Below are positions 33,239 through 45,712 of a DNA stretch of 64,000 nucleotides, in pieces (within the stretch, counting starts at the first letter, position 1; the number at the start of each line of letters is the position of its first letter). Origin of the DNA: Rugalucina vietnamica (taxonomy: Eukaryota > Mollusca > Bivalvia > Lucinida > Lucinidae); the NCBI GenBank assembly GCA_964017185.1, contig OZ024882.1, forward strand, positions 44,127,431-44,191,430, given 5' to 3'. The translations under genes and the position numbers were made by a program. Below the pieces are notes generated by a model that worked only from the letters and a program-made list of their open reading frames with translations, had not been told where the DNA came from and ran no database searches.

Positions 33239-36160
33239 GCACAACTTACCTCTCAGAAAAGGTTTGACGGTGGATATAAAATATTTGAACCTTCTACAAC
33301 ATTTCTAGGCACGTCGTACGGTCAAATTGTGGTAGCAGTTTTTACCTAGGACGAAATCTTTACGCCTACCCAACGTAGTTTTTATAATAGCAGAAATCAG
33401 AGGAAAATGCGCCTGGTGCTCCCGTTTTGATATTTTCTGAACAAATATTTTTTTAGAATTATACTGTACACTAAAACAATAGCGTTAAATATGTATCAAG
33501 TAGAAAACTATATGTTTAAACAGTATATTAGATGGAAAATTTCCTCTAGTATGGGGTAATGTTACCCCACCCCCAGTGGTAGTCGTTGGCGGTTGTTCTT
33601 TTGTTTTTGTTTTCTTTTTTTTTAATTTGCAACATTACAGCATTGTTCTTTGGGACTTTAGAAGTGCAAAGAAGTTTTGTTTTTAAAGATAAACTCGTTT
33701 GCACTATGAAAAATAAAACGAATGGTTTCCATGGCAACCGTTAACATTATTCTTGAACATGGGGGTGTACATGCAAAATTGTCAATGTCTCAAATACTAC
33801 TTATCCTAGACCACTGAACCTGGTCTCAGTCGAACGGTAAGACATAATACATAACCCTTTTATCATATGATAAATAATATAAATTATCTTTCTTGCATGT
33901 TCATGAAATTTAATGAAAACTTAAAAAAAGGACAGAAAAATAGTTAAAAATCCACAAGTAAACTAATTTCAGGCCCAAACTATCATTTTGTCACTTTGTT
34001 ATTGACCCAGTAAAATCCAATGGCAAATTCTTTGATATCATGGGCCTAGATGAAAATTATCTCATCTGCATATTCATGAATATTAATAAAAATATTGAGA
34101 TACAATGTATACAGGGAATGCGTATAGCTGGCAACCTAGATTCAATAAATTTTGTTGGCGCACATGCTTCAATTTTCTGCTAATACTACAAATTTTCCTG
34201 ATTTTATGTAACATTTACAAAATTTAAAAAAAAAACTTATGGTAAGGCTATCAGACTCAATGGTAATAGTGCATCATCCTTGCTTTCTATTGGTACCATT
34301 TTCAGCGCTCTAAGGAAACTGGCAGCTGAGATATGGACCTGGTATACCCCTTCCTTTTTGTTGATTTTTCTCTTGTTTATAAAGATCTCATAAATGCCCA
34401 CACATTTAAAATCACTGATGATTTATATATTAGATGTGTATGGTCATCGAACATTTGTCCTAGCAATCATTTGATACCAATTATAGCTTTATAGGGCTAT
34501 CAGTATACAGGATATATGTGGATTTCTATATGTATACCGCCTTATTCTGTCCTTAAATTTCATCTTAATTCGAAAGGGTTTGTTAATATTCATAAAAAAT
34601 TCAAATGACATATATTGTAGTACATGATGGTAAACTATTGCCCTAGCAACCATTTGATACCATTTTTAGCATGTAAGGATTTTTGGTCGCCGAGATACAA
34701 GTAATTTTGTAGATTTACCCATTCAATTTTTCCACTTTTTCATTCCTATTTATGATGTTTTCATTGAAATTCACGAAATTGTAACTCAGATCATGCTTAT
34801 GTCAGACTTTAGAGTCATAGTACATTTCCATAGCATTCATTTGATACATCTCAGCATTTTTGGTTTGTTAACAGCTCTGGTACAAGTGATTTGGTATGTA
34901 GGCCTATACTCCATTTGTTTATCAATATTTTTCTTCGATTTCTTGTGTGCTTTATTAATTTTCACGAATAAGCAGCAAACTCAACGATTTGAATATTAGG
35001 TTTTAAGATTAAATTGTTAGGTCCATGCATCACTATCAGAGCAATTATAGTATTCTAGACAAAGCTATTTTTGGTATATGCGTATTTTTGTGAGTCCACC
35101 CTATTCTTTATAATCACACTAGGGATGGGTGTGGAAACTATGTAATTTTATATCATGCAAATGTGTTCAGTGTTGAGGACAATATTTTATGACATTGCGG
35201 TAGTTGCTTTGACAATTTGTTTCAGGGATGCAAGAAAGATCTTATAACCCATCTAAAACTTTGCAATGTCTATAGTTTCTTTCCTCATTTTTCCTCTATT
35301 TTTGACATTTCTATTAATATTCATGAATATGTAAATGAGATTGTTTTCATTTAGGCGCATGACATCAATAAATTTTTCATATGATATTACTGGTTCAATA
35401 ACATAGTGTCACAATGATAGTTTGGACCTGAAAGAAGTCAATGGATTTTTTAAGATTATTCTGTCATTTTTAATGCTTTCATTAAAATTCATGAATATGC
35501 AAATTAGATAACATATATATTACTTACCATAAGATGAAAGGACTATGTCTAAGCTTTTCAATGAGACCAGGTTCAATGGTTCAAAATAAGGAACAGCGTA
35601 TATCTGACCAATTTTGTATGTACATCCCCATGGTCAAGAATCTCGTTGACGGTTGACATGGAAACCATCCATTTTTGCATATTGTAAACAAGTTTATCGT
35701 TGAGGACAAACTTTCTGTGCATTTCGGGGGTCCTAATGAATGATTTGGCTCCCATAAAAATTGTCCTATGGGTTGCAAGGCAGATCAAATTGGCCCCCGG
35801 GGTAAAATATATTCGTATTTGTGTGTATAACTGGATGGGTGTGGGGTAATTAGGACTGCATAGATATGGCACAAATAACACATGGACGTATTTCTAGACG
35901 TAAACATATGTCCCGTAGTCGCATAAGTGTGCAAACAAGTTTTTAGCAGTAAAGAACGAGTTTAAGGATCATTTATATTAAATTCGTTTTACCTATGTCG
36001 CACTTTTTCTTAAACAGTTACAAAATGGGGTGGTTGTATAAAACGCCTGCTCCTGAAAAATTGCTACCACAATTTGACCGTACAACGTGCCTAGAAATGT
36101 TGTAGAAGGATAGTTCTTATCGTCTATACAGTCAAACTTTTTCTGGCGGGTAAGTTGTGC
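33239..36160. mobile_element. Large foldback element with internal ~180-bp tandem units
   Basis: The arms are inverted and imperfect: CACAACTTAC at 33240 and its inverse near 36150; CTACAACATTTCTAGGCACG at about 33297 and its inverse near 36090; TCCATGGCAACCGTTAAC near 33728 and its inverse near 35650; ACTGAACCTGGTCTCA near 33816 and its inverse near 35565. Between the arms (33840-35560) a diverged unit of about 175-190 bp recurs, marked by TATTCATGAATATTAAT-like strings near 33899, 34069, 34586, 34768, 34958, 35311 and 35486. No coding capacity was found. Confidence 0.65.
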
Positions 36161-36370
36161 GGATCGAATTTTCAAATTTCTAGCCCCTTGACTATTTAAA
36201 ATCACCCTTATGGTCGGTACCATCCGTCATGATAAGTGAAAAAAAAACACCCTTGTTTGACTGTTATCTTGCAGAACTACATCAAATCAATGCATGTATA
36301 GACGTTGTGTGGTTTATCTTTTCAAGAAACTAAACTTGAACTCTTTTTTTTGTTGTTGGCAAATATTAGG

Positions 36371-36571
36371 AAGAATACATCTCCGCTAAATGTAAACCCT
36401 CTTAAACCCCACTTATATATAGCAAAACTGGGGTATGCAGGGGTATACTTATTTTCTTATTTTGCTCCAAAACATAGATTGTGGGTACTCGTTAGAACCA
36501 TCTCAGCTGATAATTTCAATTTTTAAAGCTCAAAAATTTCTATATATTGCATAGGCAAGTTTTCGTAATGT
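36371..36571 (-). mobile_element. MITE family A, copy 8 (partial)
   Basis: Reverse orientation, with CTTAAACCCCACTT, CATAGATTGTGGGTACTCG and GGCAAGTTTTCGTAATG. Half of the central palindrome and the outer left tip are missing. Confidence 0.7.
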
Positions 36572-36659
36572 TCAAATTAAGGAATTTCTACCAAAATATT
36601 AAGAAGCCATAACGAGCGAAATGTGCTTTAGAATATAACCAGCCTAGTAAAAACGAATG

Positions 36660-36899
36660 GGCGGCCCCCGTGGCCGAGCGGTTAAGAGCGCTGTCTCTTA
36701 ATCACTCGATCATCTCACCGCTGTGTCTGGTGTGGGTTCGAGTCCCGCTCTGGCCACATGTGAGACAAGCCAAGTTCTGCTTGCGGGTGTGCCAGGTGGT
36801 TTTTCTCGGGGTTCTCCCATTTTCGCCCCACCTACTGATTTGCCCGTCTCATATGAGCTGAAATAATCTTGAAAGGGACGAAAAACTGAATAAAAAAAA
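36660..36899 (+). mobile_element. tRNA-derived SINE (family S), copy 2
   Basis: The best-preserved head: box A GTGGCCGAGCGGTTAAGAGC and box B GGTTCGAGTCCC, Leu/Ser type with long variable arm. The body is as in 16517-16791. It ends in AATAAAAAAAA. Confidence 0.85.
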
Positions 36900-37208
36900 A
36901 TGCTTATTTGTATTGATGGTTTGACTGAACCAAATTTCTTGGACAGGTTATGACTTTCTATGGGGTTTATCGAAATCAGGTAGTCGGTCATTTGGTTATC
37001 AGCTTGGTCTGGAAGCACGAGCAGCCCATTTATTTCTCGCACGGGGATTACAATTGCCACCCTGTCAACTGTTTGGACTAGATAATAAACAACACGCATG
37101 CTTCAAATCAATGTTTTATGCATTAGTTTATCTATAAACAATGTTCAAAACAAACAACAATATACTATTTTTATTAATGATATTGTTATACAGTTTCCTT
37201 TCTTCCTT

Positions 37209-39666
37209 CTAAGTGCATTGTGGGAGATCTGTAGTCAAGTATGTTTTCACAGATTGCCCCGAGCTACACGTAGCATAGATGTATATCGAAGATACATTCC
37301 ACGCTTTAAGATAAGACATTGCCTGGCATGAACATTCAATAGGTTTGCCACTCAGATATATTGTACTTAGATGTTTTAGACCTAGTAATAACGGCGGAAC
37401 ATGGTCAAGCATAGTGTACTCCAAGTTAACAAAGTTGAGCAAGGGACTATGAGTAAATGCATATGGCGACACATAAACCAATGGATTACCATACAAATAA
37501 ACTTGGGTAAGATTATGGAGGCGTAGGAAGTCAAAATCTTCTACAGTTTGAATTTTATTGTAAGCAACATGTAACATTTTCAAGTTTGTCGCTCTGTTAA
37601 TTGCAGATGGTACACTGAGAAAATGATTATTATAAATATACAAGGTTGCAAGGGAATGCAAACCCGCCAAAGATGTACTTTCGATAAAATAAAGTAAATT
37701 ATTACTTAACTCAAGGAATTGTAGATTCGGTAATATTGTGGCAAGTTTTGGAAGTATTGTCAATTGATCATACTGTAGTGTTAATGATGTGACAGTGGTC
37801 ATCCTGTGGGTACATTCGTCAAATATTGACGAATTGTATTTACTTAGATTTGGTGAATAATTCAAATTAAATGTTTTAAGTATTTTAAGTCTACAAACAG
37901 CGGCAGGGATACTCTCAAAATCAGTTTGTGACATCTCTAAGGAGGAGAGTGAATTCTCAAACCCATGAAATACTGTAGAATGAATAAACTGGAATGGAAT
38001 GTCATCAATAACCAGGGATACAAGTTTTGCAAAAACATTTAGCTCCGTTGGAAATCTGGTAAAGTGTCCCATTGAAATTTTGAGGTTAGTCAGTTTACTG
38101 CTTATGCTTGCAAGAATTGTGGCGTCAAGATGTGCAAGTGGATTGCCCAAGAGATAGAGCTCTGTCAATGCTGACAGTTGTTTCAATGCGGATGGAAGAT
38201 GCGTAAGATTATTATTATTTAGGTCGAGATACGTCACAGAGCTCTCTATTCCAGTAAAAGCATGTGACTCTATGTTAGCAATATGATTATTTGCTAGGTG
38301 GACATAGACCGTAGATGCGTTTATGGCAGACAAGTTCTGAAATGCATAGGCTGGAATCGACGTTAACTGATTATCATTTAAATACAAATATAAGTAGAAA
38401 GTGTGTTCATTGTGTCTGGAGAATACTGGAACATGCGACAGGTGTTTGGTATCACATCTAATGCTGTTAGAATTACAAGTACAAGGTGACGGAGCCACAC
38501 AGTTGGTGTCGAACAGAAAGGCAGTGGTAATTCCAATCAAACTAGTAGATACGAGAAGCAGGACCTGAAAATAATCTCGTTCGTTTTATTACCGTGAATA
38601 TAAACCTTTAGGACTTTAAAATGATCGGTTTGCTCACAGCGTCATAGCGAAAGTAATTTTGTACTGATTAATTTTGAAAATGCCAAAGAAATTTGTTTCC
38701 ATTGAAAACAATGCGGACCTTACAGAAAGTCCTAAAGAATTTGCTTTGAAGTTCCTGTTTCGCAGCAAATTGATAGTTTGTTCTTTGCCTATACTACTTC
38801 AGATACGCGTACATTGCAGGACGTGTAAACACTAACCCATATTTGACGAATGGATTCTCGCATCATTATAATTTGGATCAGTCCATTTTTATTTTAGGGG
38901 ATTAAGGCGTGATTTAAAAAAAAATATTACATGTACAATGAAATTCCTCTCAGCATGTAGAATATCATAAGATGGGGCGCATCTTTATGCGGCGTCACAT
39001 CTGAGGCTACTCTGTTTGCCCATAAAAGGGGCGCAAGCTTATATGAATTAATTGATAACTATACACCTCCTCCAAAAAATCCGGTCACCGTATTTTTTCT
39101 CTACTCACTCACCTAATAGAAAGATACATGTTCCATTTTTTTCAAATTCGTAAATGCATGACAAAATCTAGCTTAGTAATTATCTATTTCCATTAAGCAT
39201 GCGTCTGTATATAACGCATGCTTTGTATCGAAAATGTTGGAACAAATAGGTCAGTCCATAATATATTATTATATCTAGTTATTATTGCCTATCCTGGCAC
39301 AAATGCAATGTAACAGTCCCAATGGATTTAGCGGAAATTAAAGCAAATCATACATGTAGGAAGACGGGACACATGACTTTTCTAGCCTTTCGTAAGAGTT
39401 AAAATATCTACGTTATATATATATACAATTCCAAGTTGGGAACAGAGTAAGTGTTCCAGTATATGAAAACATAGACAGAATGCGAAGAAGTATAATTAGA
39501 TATAATTCGTGCCGAGTACAATGTCTGGTGACCGCATGAGGAGGATTATACGTGTTTGAAAACAATACTTTCAATACTATACAAGTGCATGTTGATTCAT
39601 GATTAATTAATTCACTAAACATTTCAGCATTAGAATGGCACTTACCACAACTGCAGATACAGCCAT
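37209..39666 (-). CDS. Secreted leucine-rich-repeat protein, gene 2 (two exons)
   Basis: Coding exons on -: 39666-39646 (MAVSAVV, donor GTG|GTAAGT) and 38564-37209 (acceptor TTATTTTCAG|GTC), giving 458 aa with stop TAG at 37211-37209. The two exons join into a signal peptide (MAVSAVVVLLLVSTSLIG). A mature N-terminal Cys cap (CVAPSPCTCNSNSIRC), about 14 LRRs (LQFLELSNNLLYFIESTSL is typical) and a C-terminal Cys cap (ECSCQAMSYLKAWNVSS to QCT) follow. Exon 2 is 1356 nt, exactly as long as in gene 1, and the proteins align without obvious gaps, so they are recent paralogues. Secreted; ligand unknown. Poly(A) signal AATAAA on - at 37175-37170. A palindromic element occupies the likely promoter (39759-40367). 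Confidence 0.85.
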
Positions 39667-39758
39667 CACCGTAGTTAATAGTGTATTTCCGTCATCAGTG
39701 CACTGGGTCTTGAAAGAGGAAGGTACACTTTAAATAGCCTGCAACAATAGAAAAGAAT

Positions 39759-40367
39759 GGTGGCTTGTTAGTGCCATGTCGTCTTTTCGTTGTTTCGCAG
39801 CAAAATAACGCCACGCGAAATAACGAAAAGACGAAATAATGCCGCGCGAACCAAAGAAATAACGCCGCTCGAAAAAGACGAAAAAAAATGAAATTACGCC
39901 GCGCGAAAAGACGAAATAAGACGCAACGCGAAAAGTCGAAATAACGAAGTTCCAGCATAAAAATACGAAATAACGCTATGTGAAAGAACGCAATTTATAG
40001 CCATCTTAATGGCGTCTTTTCGGGTGTCTGTTTTTCATTTTTCGACTTTTTGCGTGGCGTCTTTTCGTTATATCGTCCTTTCATTATTTCGTCCTTTCGT
40101 TATTTCGTATTTTCGTCTTTTCGCGTGGCGTCTTTTTGATTTTTCGATTGTGGCGGGTTTTCGATATTTTTTTTTCTTTTCGTTAAAACGTCTCTTCGTT
40201 ATTGCATCATTTCGTTATTTCGTCTTTTCGAACGGCGTTATTTCGTTTTAAAATTTGTCTTTTCGAGCGGAATTATTTTGTCTTTTCGTCTTTACACACG
40301 GCGTTATTTTGTCGTTTTTCGCAGCGAAATAACAAAAGACGAAATGGCATTTTGAAGCCACCATACA
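39759..40367. mobile_element. Palindromic MITE built of CGAAATAACG-type repeats
   Basis: Ends GGTGGCTTGTTAGTGCCATG and, inverted, GGTGGCTTCAAAATGCCATT. The left half repeats GAAATAACGCCGCGCGAAAA and the right half its reverse complement (TTTTCGCGTGGCGTC, TTATTTCGTC), so the whole 600 bp could fold back. It lies about 95 bp upstream of the LRR gene 2 start codon. Confidence 0.8.
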
Positions 40368-42649
40368 AAAGGTTTTCGTTTTACTAATTTAAAATCGCAC
40401 TTTATCCTGGAAACATGTTCTCTTGCTAACGGTTTTGTGACAATTTTCATTTCCATAGCATTTACATTTCTAGTGCAAAGTCTGAATCTATAGAACGGAA
40501 ATGCGACTCATAGTTCCATGAACAACACCGTGGCACCCGACATCACATGATCACACTTGACGTCATAAAAATGGCTCTCACCAATGTGATTGGGTGTTGA
40601 AAACACGCCATAGACGCCGTTCTGCTAGTTGAACAGCACGCATTTCAGTAGTGTAAATTCTCTATTGGCTTGTGACCGCCTTCATAATTTTTCAACAAGC
40701 GATAGAGAGAAATGAATGTTAATATAAACAATGAGATTATTTTTCCGATGTCTATGGAGCTATTTACAACAGTGTATCCCTATACAGGTTATATCTTCAT
40801 ACATGTGAGCTGATCCTACAAGTACATGATAGGGTACAATGTACACCGTCCAAGAATAATCAGAAATTGATTGATGGGAGTAAGAAGAAAACACTAAAAA
40901 ACAAAACAATTAGTCAAACGATATCAGTCAAACACCTTCAAGAAAGTATGTAAACTATATATTTCTTCATACTTTATTCCCGACCATTTGAAAATTTGAA
41001 TATGATGTGACAGTCTGCAAACATAGGTTTTGATCAACTCATAACTGACAAATATTATGAACATTTACACATGCATTTTTTCGTCTTCTATTCGGGCCCT
41101 TATCGTATCTTTGAAAATAAAGTAGATGGGAAAAGGATGCTAACTTAAATGATTATGATAATCGGCAAAAGTCCTGGAAGGGGTTATAAAAGCAGTATTT
41201 GATCATCAGTCCTTCACAGCATCCACATAATTGTAAACAAGAAGTATCTTTAAAAAAGATAATCGGCGTGCTTTAAATGGATGTGGGTTATAATATGTTC
41301 TGCGTTTTGACTCGAACATAATAAACTGTGTGGTCACAGCCTTATATGCTTGCTTTATACAGGTTGAACTTAAACATTTTAAAACACTACATGTAATAGG
41401 CAACCTTACTAGAAAATAGTTTAGTTTGTTTTGGTTCAACGTCCTGTTCAACAATTTTCAGTCCTCTTTCTGAGAATGCTTCACATGAAGTTTGATTTCG
41501 GATTAGTTCTGTGGGTTATTAGTACAAGAACTTTAAAATTGTGAATGAAGACAATAGATGCCAGAGCATGGTTTACTAAAAACTCACCTGGTGAACTTTC
41601 GGCTCTGGTGAGCTTAAATTGTCCAAACATTGCTATACTATAAGCTTAGCTTGGCAGCTCAACACATGTGCTTATAACTGGAGATATGTAATGGAGCTGA
41701 GCTATCATAAATTAAACGTATTACCAAAATGTAGCCGCAGCTACCTGAACAGTGGCCCCTTCGCGGACCCACCACAAAGCTATCATAACCAAGATGGGAA
41801 GTCAATTTTGCTATACTAAGATGAAATATATCATTTACAAACTATAAATTTGTCTCCAGAAGTACATTTTATGCAGATAAAATACAGTTAAAGCACTCAA
41901 AGCTACGGTATAATGTCCATTCCGTAGTCCATTCCGGTAATTATGTCCATTCCGGTCCATTCCGGTAAAAAGTCGATCTCGTCTAAATCTCGCGGCTCGT
42001 CTAAATCTCGCGGCTCGTCTAAATCTCGCAGCTAATTTACATATGATCCATAATTTGTCCAATGAAATAGTGCCAATGAAATTAGGTCAATACTTAGCTT
42101 AGACGGCTCACGCCGAAAAAATGTAATGTAATATGCCTTGTGGCACTTAAACTGGTTTGCCATAGGGACACGGTATAGTTCAAGTCCATCAAACTAGTTA
42201 TCTCTTTACAAAGTTTTCACTTGCTGATCTTTGGCGTCAAAAATCAAACTTAAGTATAAATTCCAGGCAGTTTTCACAAAGAGCATGTATCAAAGCTACA
42301 AACAATTCCTTTACAGATTATAGTAGTTATAGTAATTGGTGAATCCCTTACAAATGAATAAAATTGTGTCGTAGCATATCATGCAGTTTGTATAGAAATG
42401 TAAAATTACCTGCTTTCAGGACGAATTAAATTTATGTTGATTCTAGTGTACTCAGATTCCACAATGAACTTGTTATCTTTATTTTTTGTCTTTTTATACC
42501 ATCAAATGTGTAACGTCTGGGTCACTAATGTGGATATCAAGGAAGCCTCTTATCATTTACGTCAGTGCGATCCGCACCATTCACAAGCTTTCAAATTAGA
42601 ACAAGATGTATTTAAACTACATGTATTTTAAAAAGTACAAATACAGGGA
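40368..42649. other. No gene recognised; short repeats only
   Basis: Mostly unassigned AT-rich DNA. 41583-41620 is a family-D hairpin relic (ACTCACCTGGTGAAC, CTGGTGAGCTTAAA). At 41925-41970 GTCCATTCCGGTAA recurs, and at 41975-42033 GTCTAAATCTCGCGGCTC occurs three times. Confidence 0.45.
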
Positions 42650-42803
42650 CCAGGAATCGAAGCAATTAAATTTAAAGTCCTACCATAGACACCAAGTTGG
42701 AACGAAAACACATCACAAAACATTACAGAACATTTTCCGACAACACACTCGAAAAGCAGGATGACTAGCTTTTTCCCAGCGAGGTAGCACTCTGGCTAGT
42801 CCC
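42650..42803. repeat. Dispersed repeat shared with 12585-12705
   Basis: Contains AATTAAATTTAAAGTCC, TAGACACCAAGTTGGAAC and the GCAGGATGACTAGCTTTTTC segment that is duplicated on the other side of the adjacent MITE. Confidence 0.5.
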
Positions 42804-43015
42804 ATGCAATAAACAGAGATTTTTGAGCTTTAAAAATTGAAAATTTTCAGCTGAAAAAAAAATTGATATTTTTCTTATTTTTGCTCAAAACATAGAATGT
42901 GGGTACACGTTAGAACCGCTTCTGCGGTGTTCAGGTGTTCCCCTGCATACCCCAGTTTTACTATATGAAAGTGGGGTATAAGGGGGTATTCATTTCACGG
43001 ACATGTTTTCCTGAT
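42804..43015 (+). mobile_element. MITE family A, copy 9
   Basis: CATGCAATAAACAGAG at the left and GGACATGTTTTCCTGATG at the right. The central palindrome is mostly deleted (GAACCGCTTCTGCGG). It is flanked by a direct repeat of about 50 bp (GATGACTAGCTTTTTCCC at about 42759 and 43026). Confidence 0.75.
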
Positions 43016-43533
43016 GAAAAGCAGGATGACTAGCTTTTTCCCAGCAAGGTAGTCATCTGGCTAGTCTCTACCGAAATCAACGAAAAAGGGTACAATGGAG
43101 AGGCATACAGAATGAACAGAAGATAAACCATGAAGATAAATTACTTTTAGCAGGACATTGATTATTGTTTTAATGCCCATTTTACCATTTTATTGGGATC
43201 ATTCATCGACCTACGTTTAGAAGCATAATTTTAAGCATACATTTAGTTGTAATCATTTGACCCCGTTTAGGAATACGTCTCAGATTTAGACCTCTCTAAA
43301 TTTCAGCACAATAGTCTGGCTTTCGTCGCCGGTTTAAAAGGGCTACTGATGAGGGTCCATTACCCGATATTGCGCAATGTAGTCCATACTGTCTCGCTTT
43401 GAATGTTTTTACTGCTTCAAGAGGATACAAATTTTTTTACTTTTTAAATAAAGAATATAGTGTTCAACTCGAGAAAACATGCTTCACAACCTTTTGTTGC
43501 ACGTAAATTAAAGTCTAAACCAGACACCAGAAA
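43016..43533. other. No gene recognised
   Basis: The second copy of the flanking repeat ends near 43070; the rest is unassigned AT-rich sequence. Confidence 0.4.

Positions 43534-43580
<47 letters not shown>
43534..43580. repeat. (ATT)n microsatellite
   Basis: About 15 perfect ATT units abutting the family-D element. Confidence 0.95.
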
Positions 43581-43581
<1 letters not shown>

Positions 43582-43582
43582 C

Positions 43583-45057
43583 ACAAGGTGAGCTTATAGT
43601 ATACCCCTGCTCCGTCGTCCGTCCGTCCGTCCGTCGTCCGTCCGTCCGTCGTCCCCTATTTTCAAAGATCTTCTTCTCTGAAACAGCTTGGCCAATCAAA
43701 GCCAAATTTTACATGAAGCATCTATGGGAAGGGGGAACCAATGTGTATATAAATAATCCAGGTCACATGACCAAGATGGCCGCCATGCCAATATATGGTA
43801 AAAACCCTTCAAAAATCTTTTTCTCTGGAACCGGTGGACCAATTTCAATGAAACTTGGCATGAAGCATCGATGGCTAAAGCACTACAATGTAGTATATAA
43901 ATCATGACCTTGCGGTGACCTTGACCTATTTTACGGCAAGGTCAACATAGGTCGCCTTTGCATTTGAATGGGAAAAATTGTTAAATTGTCATTTAAAGGA
44001 AAAATCTTGCAGAAAATGAGCAGTAGGACTGAATATTAATGATTCTGAAAAAAAAGGGCACCAGGGGCTCATCCGCCCCCACCCCGGGGCAATATACATG
44101 TATATTATCATAATTTTCAAACATCTTCTTCTCTGAAACCGCTTGGCCAATCAAAGCCAAATTTTATGTGAAGCATCTATGGGAAGGGGGAACCAATGTG
44201 TATATAAATAATCCAGGTCACATGACCAAGATGGCCGCCATGCCCATATATGGTAAAAACCCTTCAAAAATCTTTTTCTCTGGAACCGGTGGACCAATTT
44301 CAATGAAACTTGGCATGAAGCATCAATGGCTAAAGCACTACAATGCATATATAAATCATGACCCTGTAATGACCTTGACCTATTTTACGGCAAGGTCAAC
44401 ATAGGTCGCCAATGCATTTGAATGGGGAAAACTTTTAAAATGACATTTAAAGTGAAAGTCTTGCAGGAAATGGGCAGTAGGACTGAATATTAATGATTCT
44501 GAAAAAAAAATGGACCCCAGGGGCTCATGTGCCCCCACCCCGGGGCAATATACATGTATATCTTCACTATATTCAAACGTCTGCTCCTCTGAAACCACTT
44601 GACCAATCAAAGCCAAATTTTATGTAATGCATCAATAGGAAGGGATAACCAATGTGTATATAAATAATCCAGGTCACATGACCTAGATGGCCGCCATGCC
44701 CAAATATGGTAAAAACCCTTCAAAAATCTTTTTCTCTGGAACCGTTGGACCAATTTCAATGAAACTTGGCATGAAACATCGATGGCTAAAGCACTACAAT
44801 GTATATATAAATCATGACCCTGCGATGACCTTGACCTATTTTATGGCAAGGTCAACATAGGTCACCAATGCATTTGAATAGGGAAAACTTTTAAAATGTC
44901 ATTTAAAGTGAAAGTCTTGCAGGAAATGGGCCAAAGGACTGACTATTAATGATTCTGACAAACAATGGACCACAGGGGCTCATATGTCCCCACCCCGGGG
45001 CAATATACTTGTATATCTCCATAATATTCAAACATGTGCTCCTCTGAAACCACTTGG
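43583..45057 (+). mobile_element. Tandem-repeat element family D, copy 2, left part
   Basis: After AAGGTGAGCTTATAG comes a CCGTCCGTCCGTCGT microsatellite (43615-43655), then units of about 455 bp starting near 43670, 44125, 44581 and 45037. Each has CTTGGCCAATCAAAGCC, CAGGTCACATGACCAAGATGG, TATGGTAAAAACCCTTC and a GGGGCAATATACATGTATAT end. The last unit is cut at 45057 by the LTR retrotransposon and resumes at 55681. Confidence 0.85.
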
Positions 45058-45462
45058 TGTTACGTGTCAGGCGTAACTAGAAGATTAAGGAAACCAACAA
45101 GTTGGTTAGCCAGCAACAAGCTTTGTTTAAAATTTAACAAATCTATTTAGAAGTGATTTAACCAGTAATTACATGTGAAACAATCAAAAGCATATATACA
45201 ATCCTACAAAAATGAATGTACAATACCTTTCAAGATGTTAATTCCCTTAAAGAATGTCTGAATGTCCCTCAGAATTTTTTAACACAAGTCTGTATCAGTT
45301 TCTGATCTCAAGAATTAAAGTTTGTTTCAAAATAGCACTATGTCCCAATCCAGAATCGAATATCACAAAGTAATCCAAGAATAAGTTTAAATTCCAGTAA
45401 GATAGATTTTGACTTCTTAATAGTAACAGTACCCAAAGATTGTCCTTATGAAAATTTGTAGC

Positions 45463-45471
45463 CCTTATATA
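45463..45471 (-). promoter_or_regulatory. LTR TATA box
   Basis: TATATAAGG on the - strand, 84 bp downstream (in the element's direction) of the nearest heat-shock element. The matching box in the 5' LTR is at 55257-55265. Confidence 0.6.
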
Positions 45472-45554
45472 GCACTGAGGAACATTCAGGATTCTTCCAG
45501 CAAATTCTATGATATCATATACTAAAAATAACAAGTTGTTTACAAAATTTAATG

Positions 45555-45712
45555 TTCTGGAATATTCTAGAGAGGCCATTATCCTTCCAGAAAATTCCAC
45601 AATATTCTTTTGACATAAAAAAAGATTTTTCTAGAAGATTCTACATCTTTGGTTCTTCCAGATTTTTCCGGACTTTTCCGTCAAAGAACAATTTGAAATT
45701 TCTAGAAAATTC
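45555..45712. promoter_or_regulatory. Cluster of heat-shock elements in the 3' LTR
   Basis: Perfect alternating TTC/GAA pentamer arrays: 45555-45567 (TTCTGGAATATTC), 45585-45597 (TTCCAGAAAATTC), 45629-45641 (TTCTAGAAGATTC) and 45695-45712 (four units, GAA-TTC-GAA-TTC). They lie upstream of the TATA box in the element's transcription direction, as in heat-shock gene promoters. Function is inferred from the motif only. Confidence 0.7.

Noticed and set aside
36660-36760. Functional tRNA-Leu or tRNA-Ser gene
   Set aside because: The A and B boxes are good, but the sequence continues into a SINE body shared by three copies, and the acceptor stem is not closed by a matching 3' strand.
39695-40387. 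Phe/Arg-rich open frames
   Set aside because: Translations of the CGAAATAACG palindrome repeats, not genes.
43695-44404. Repeated 64-78-codon open frames on both strands
   Set aside because: They recur only because the 455-bp family-D unit recurs; frames break in other units and no domain is visible.
45295-45600. Open frame also present at 55089-55340
   Set aside because: It is the same LTR sequence in both LTRs; LTRs are non-coding and the frame overlaps the TATA box.
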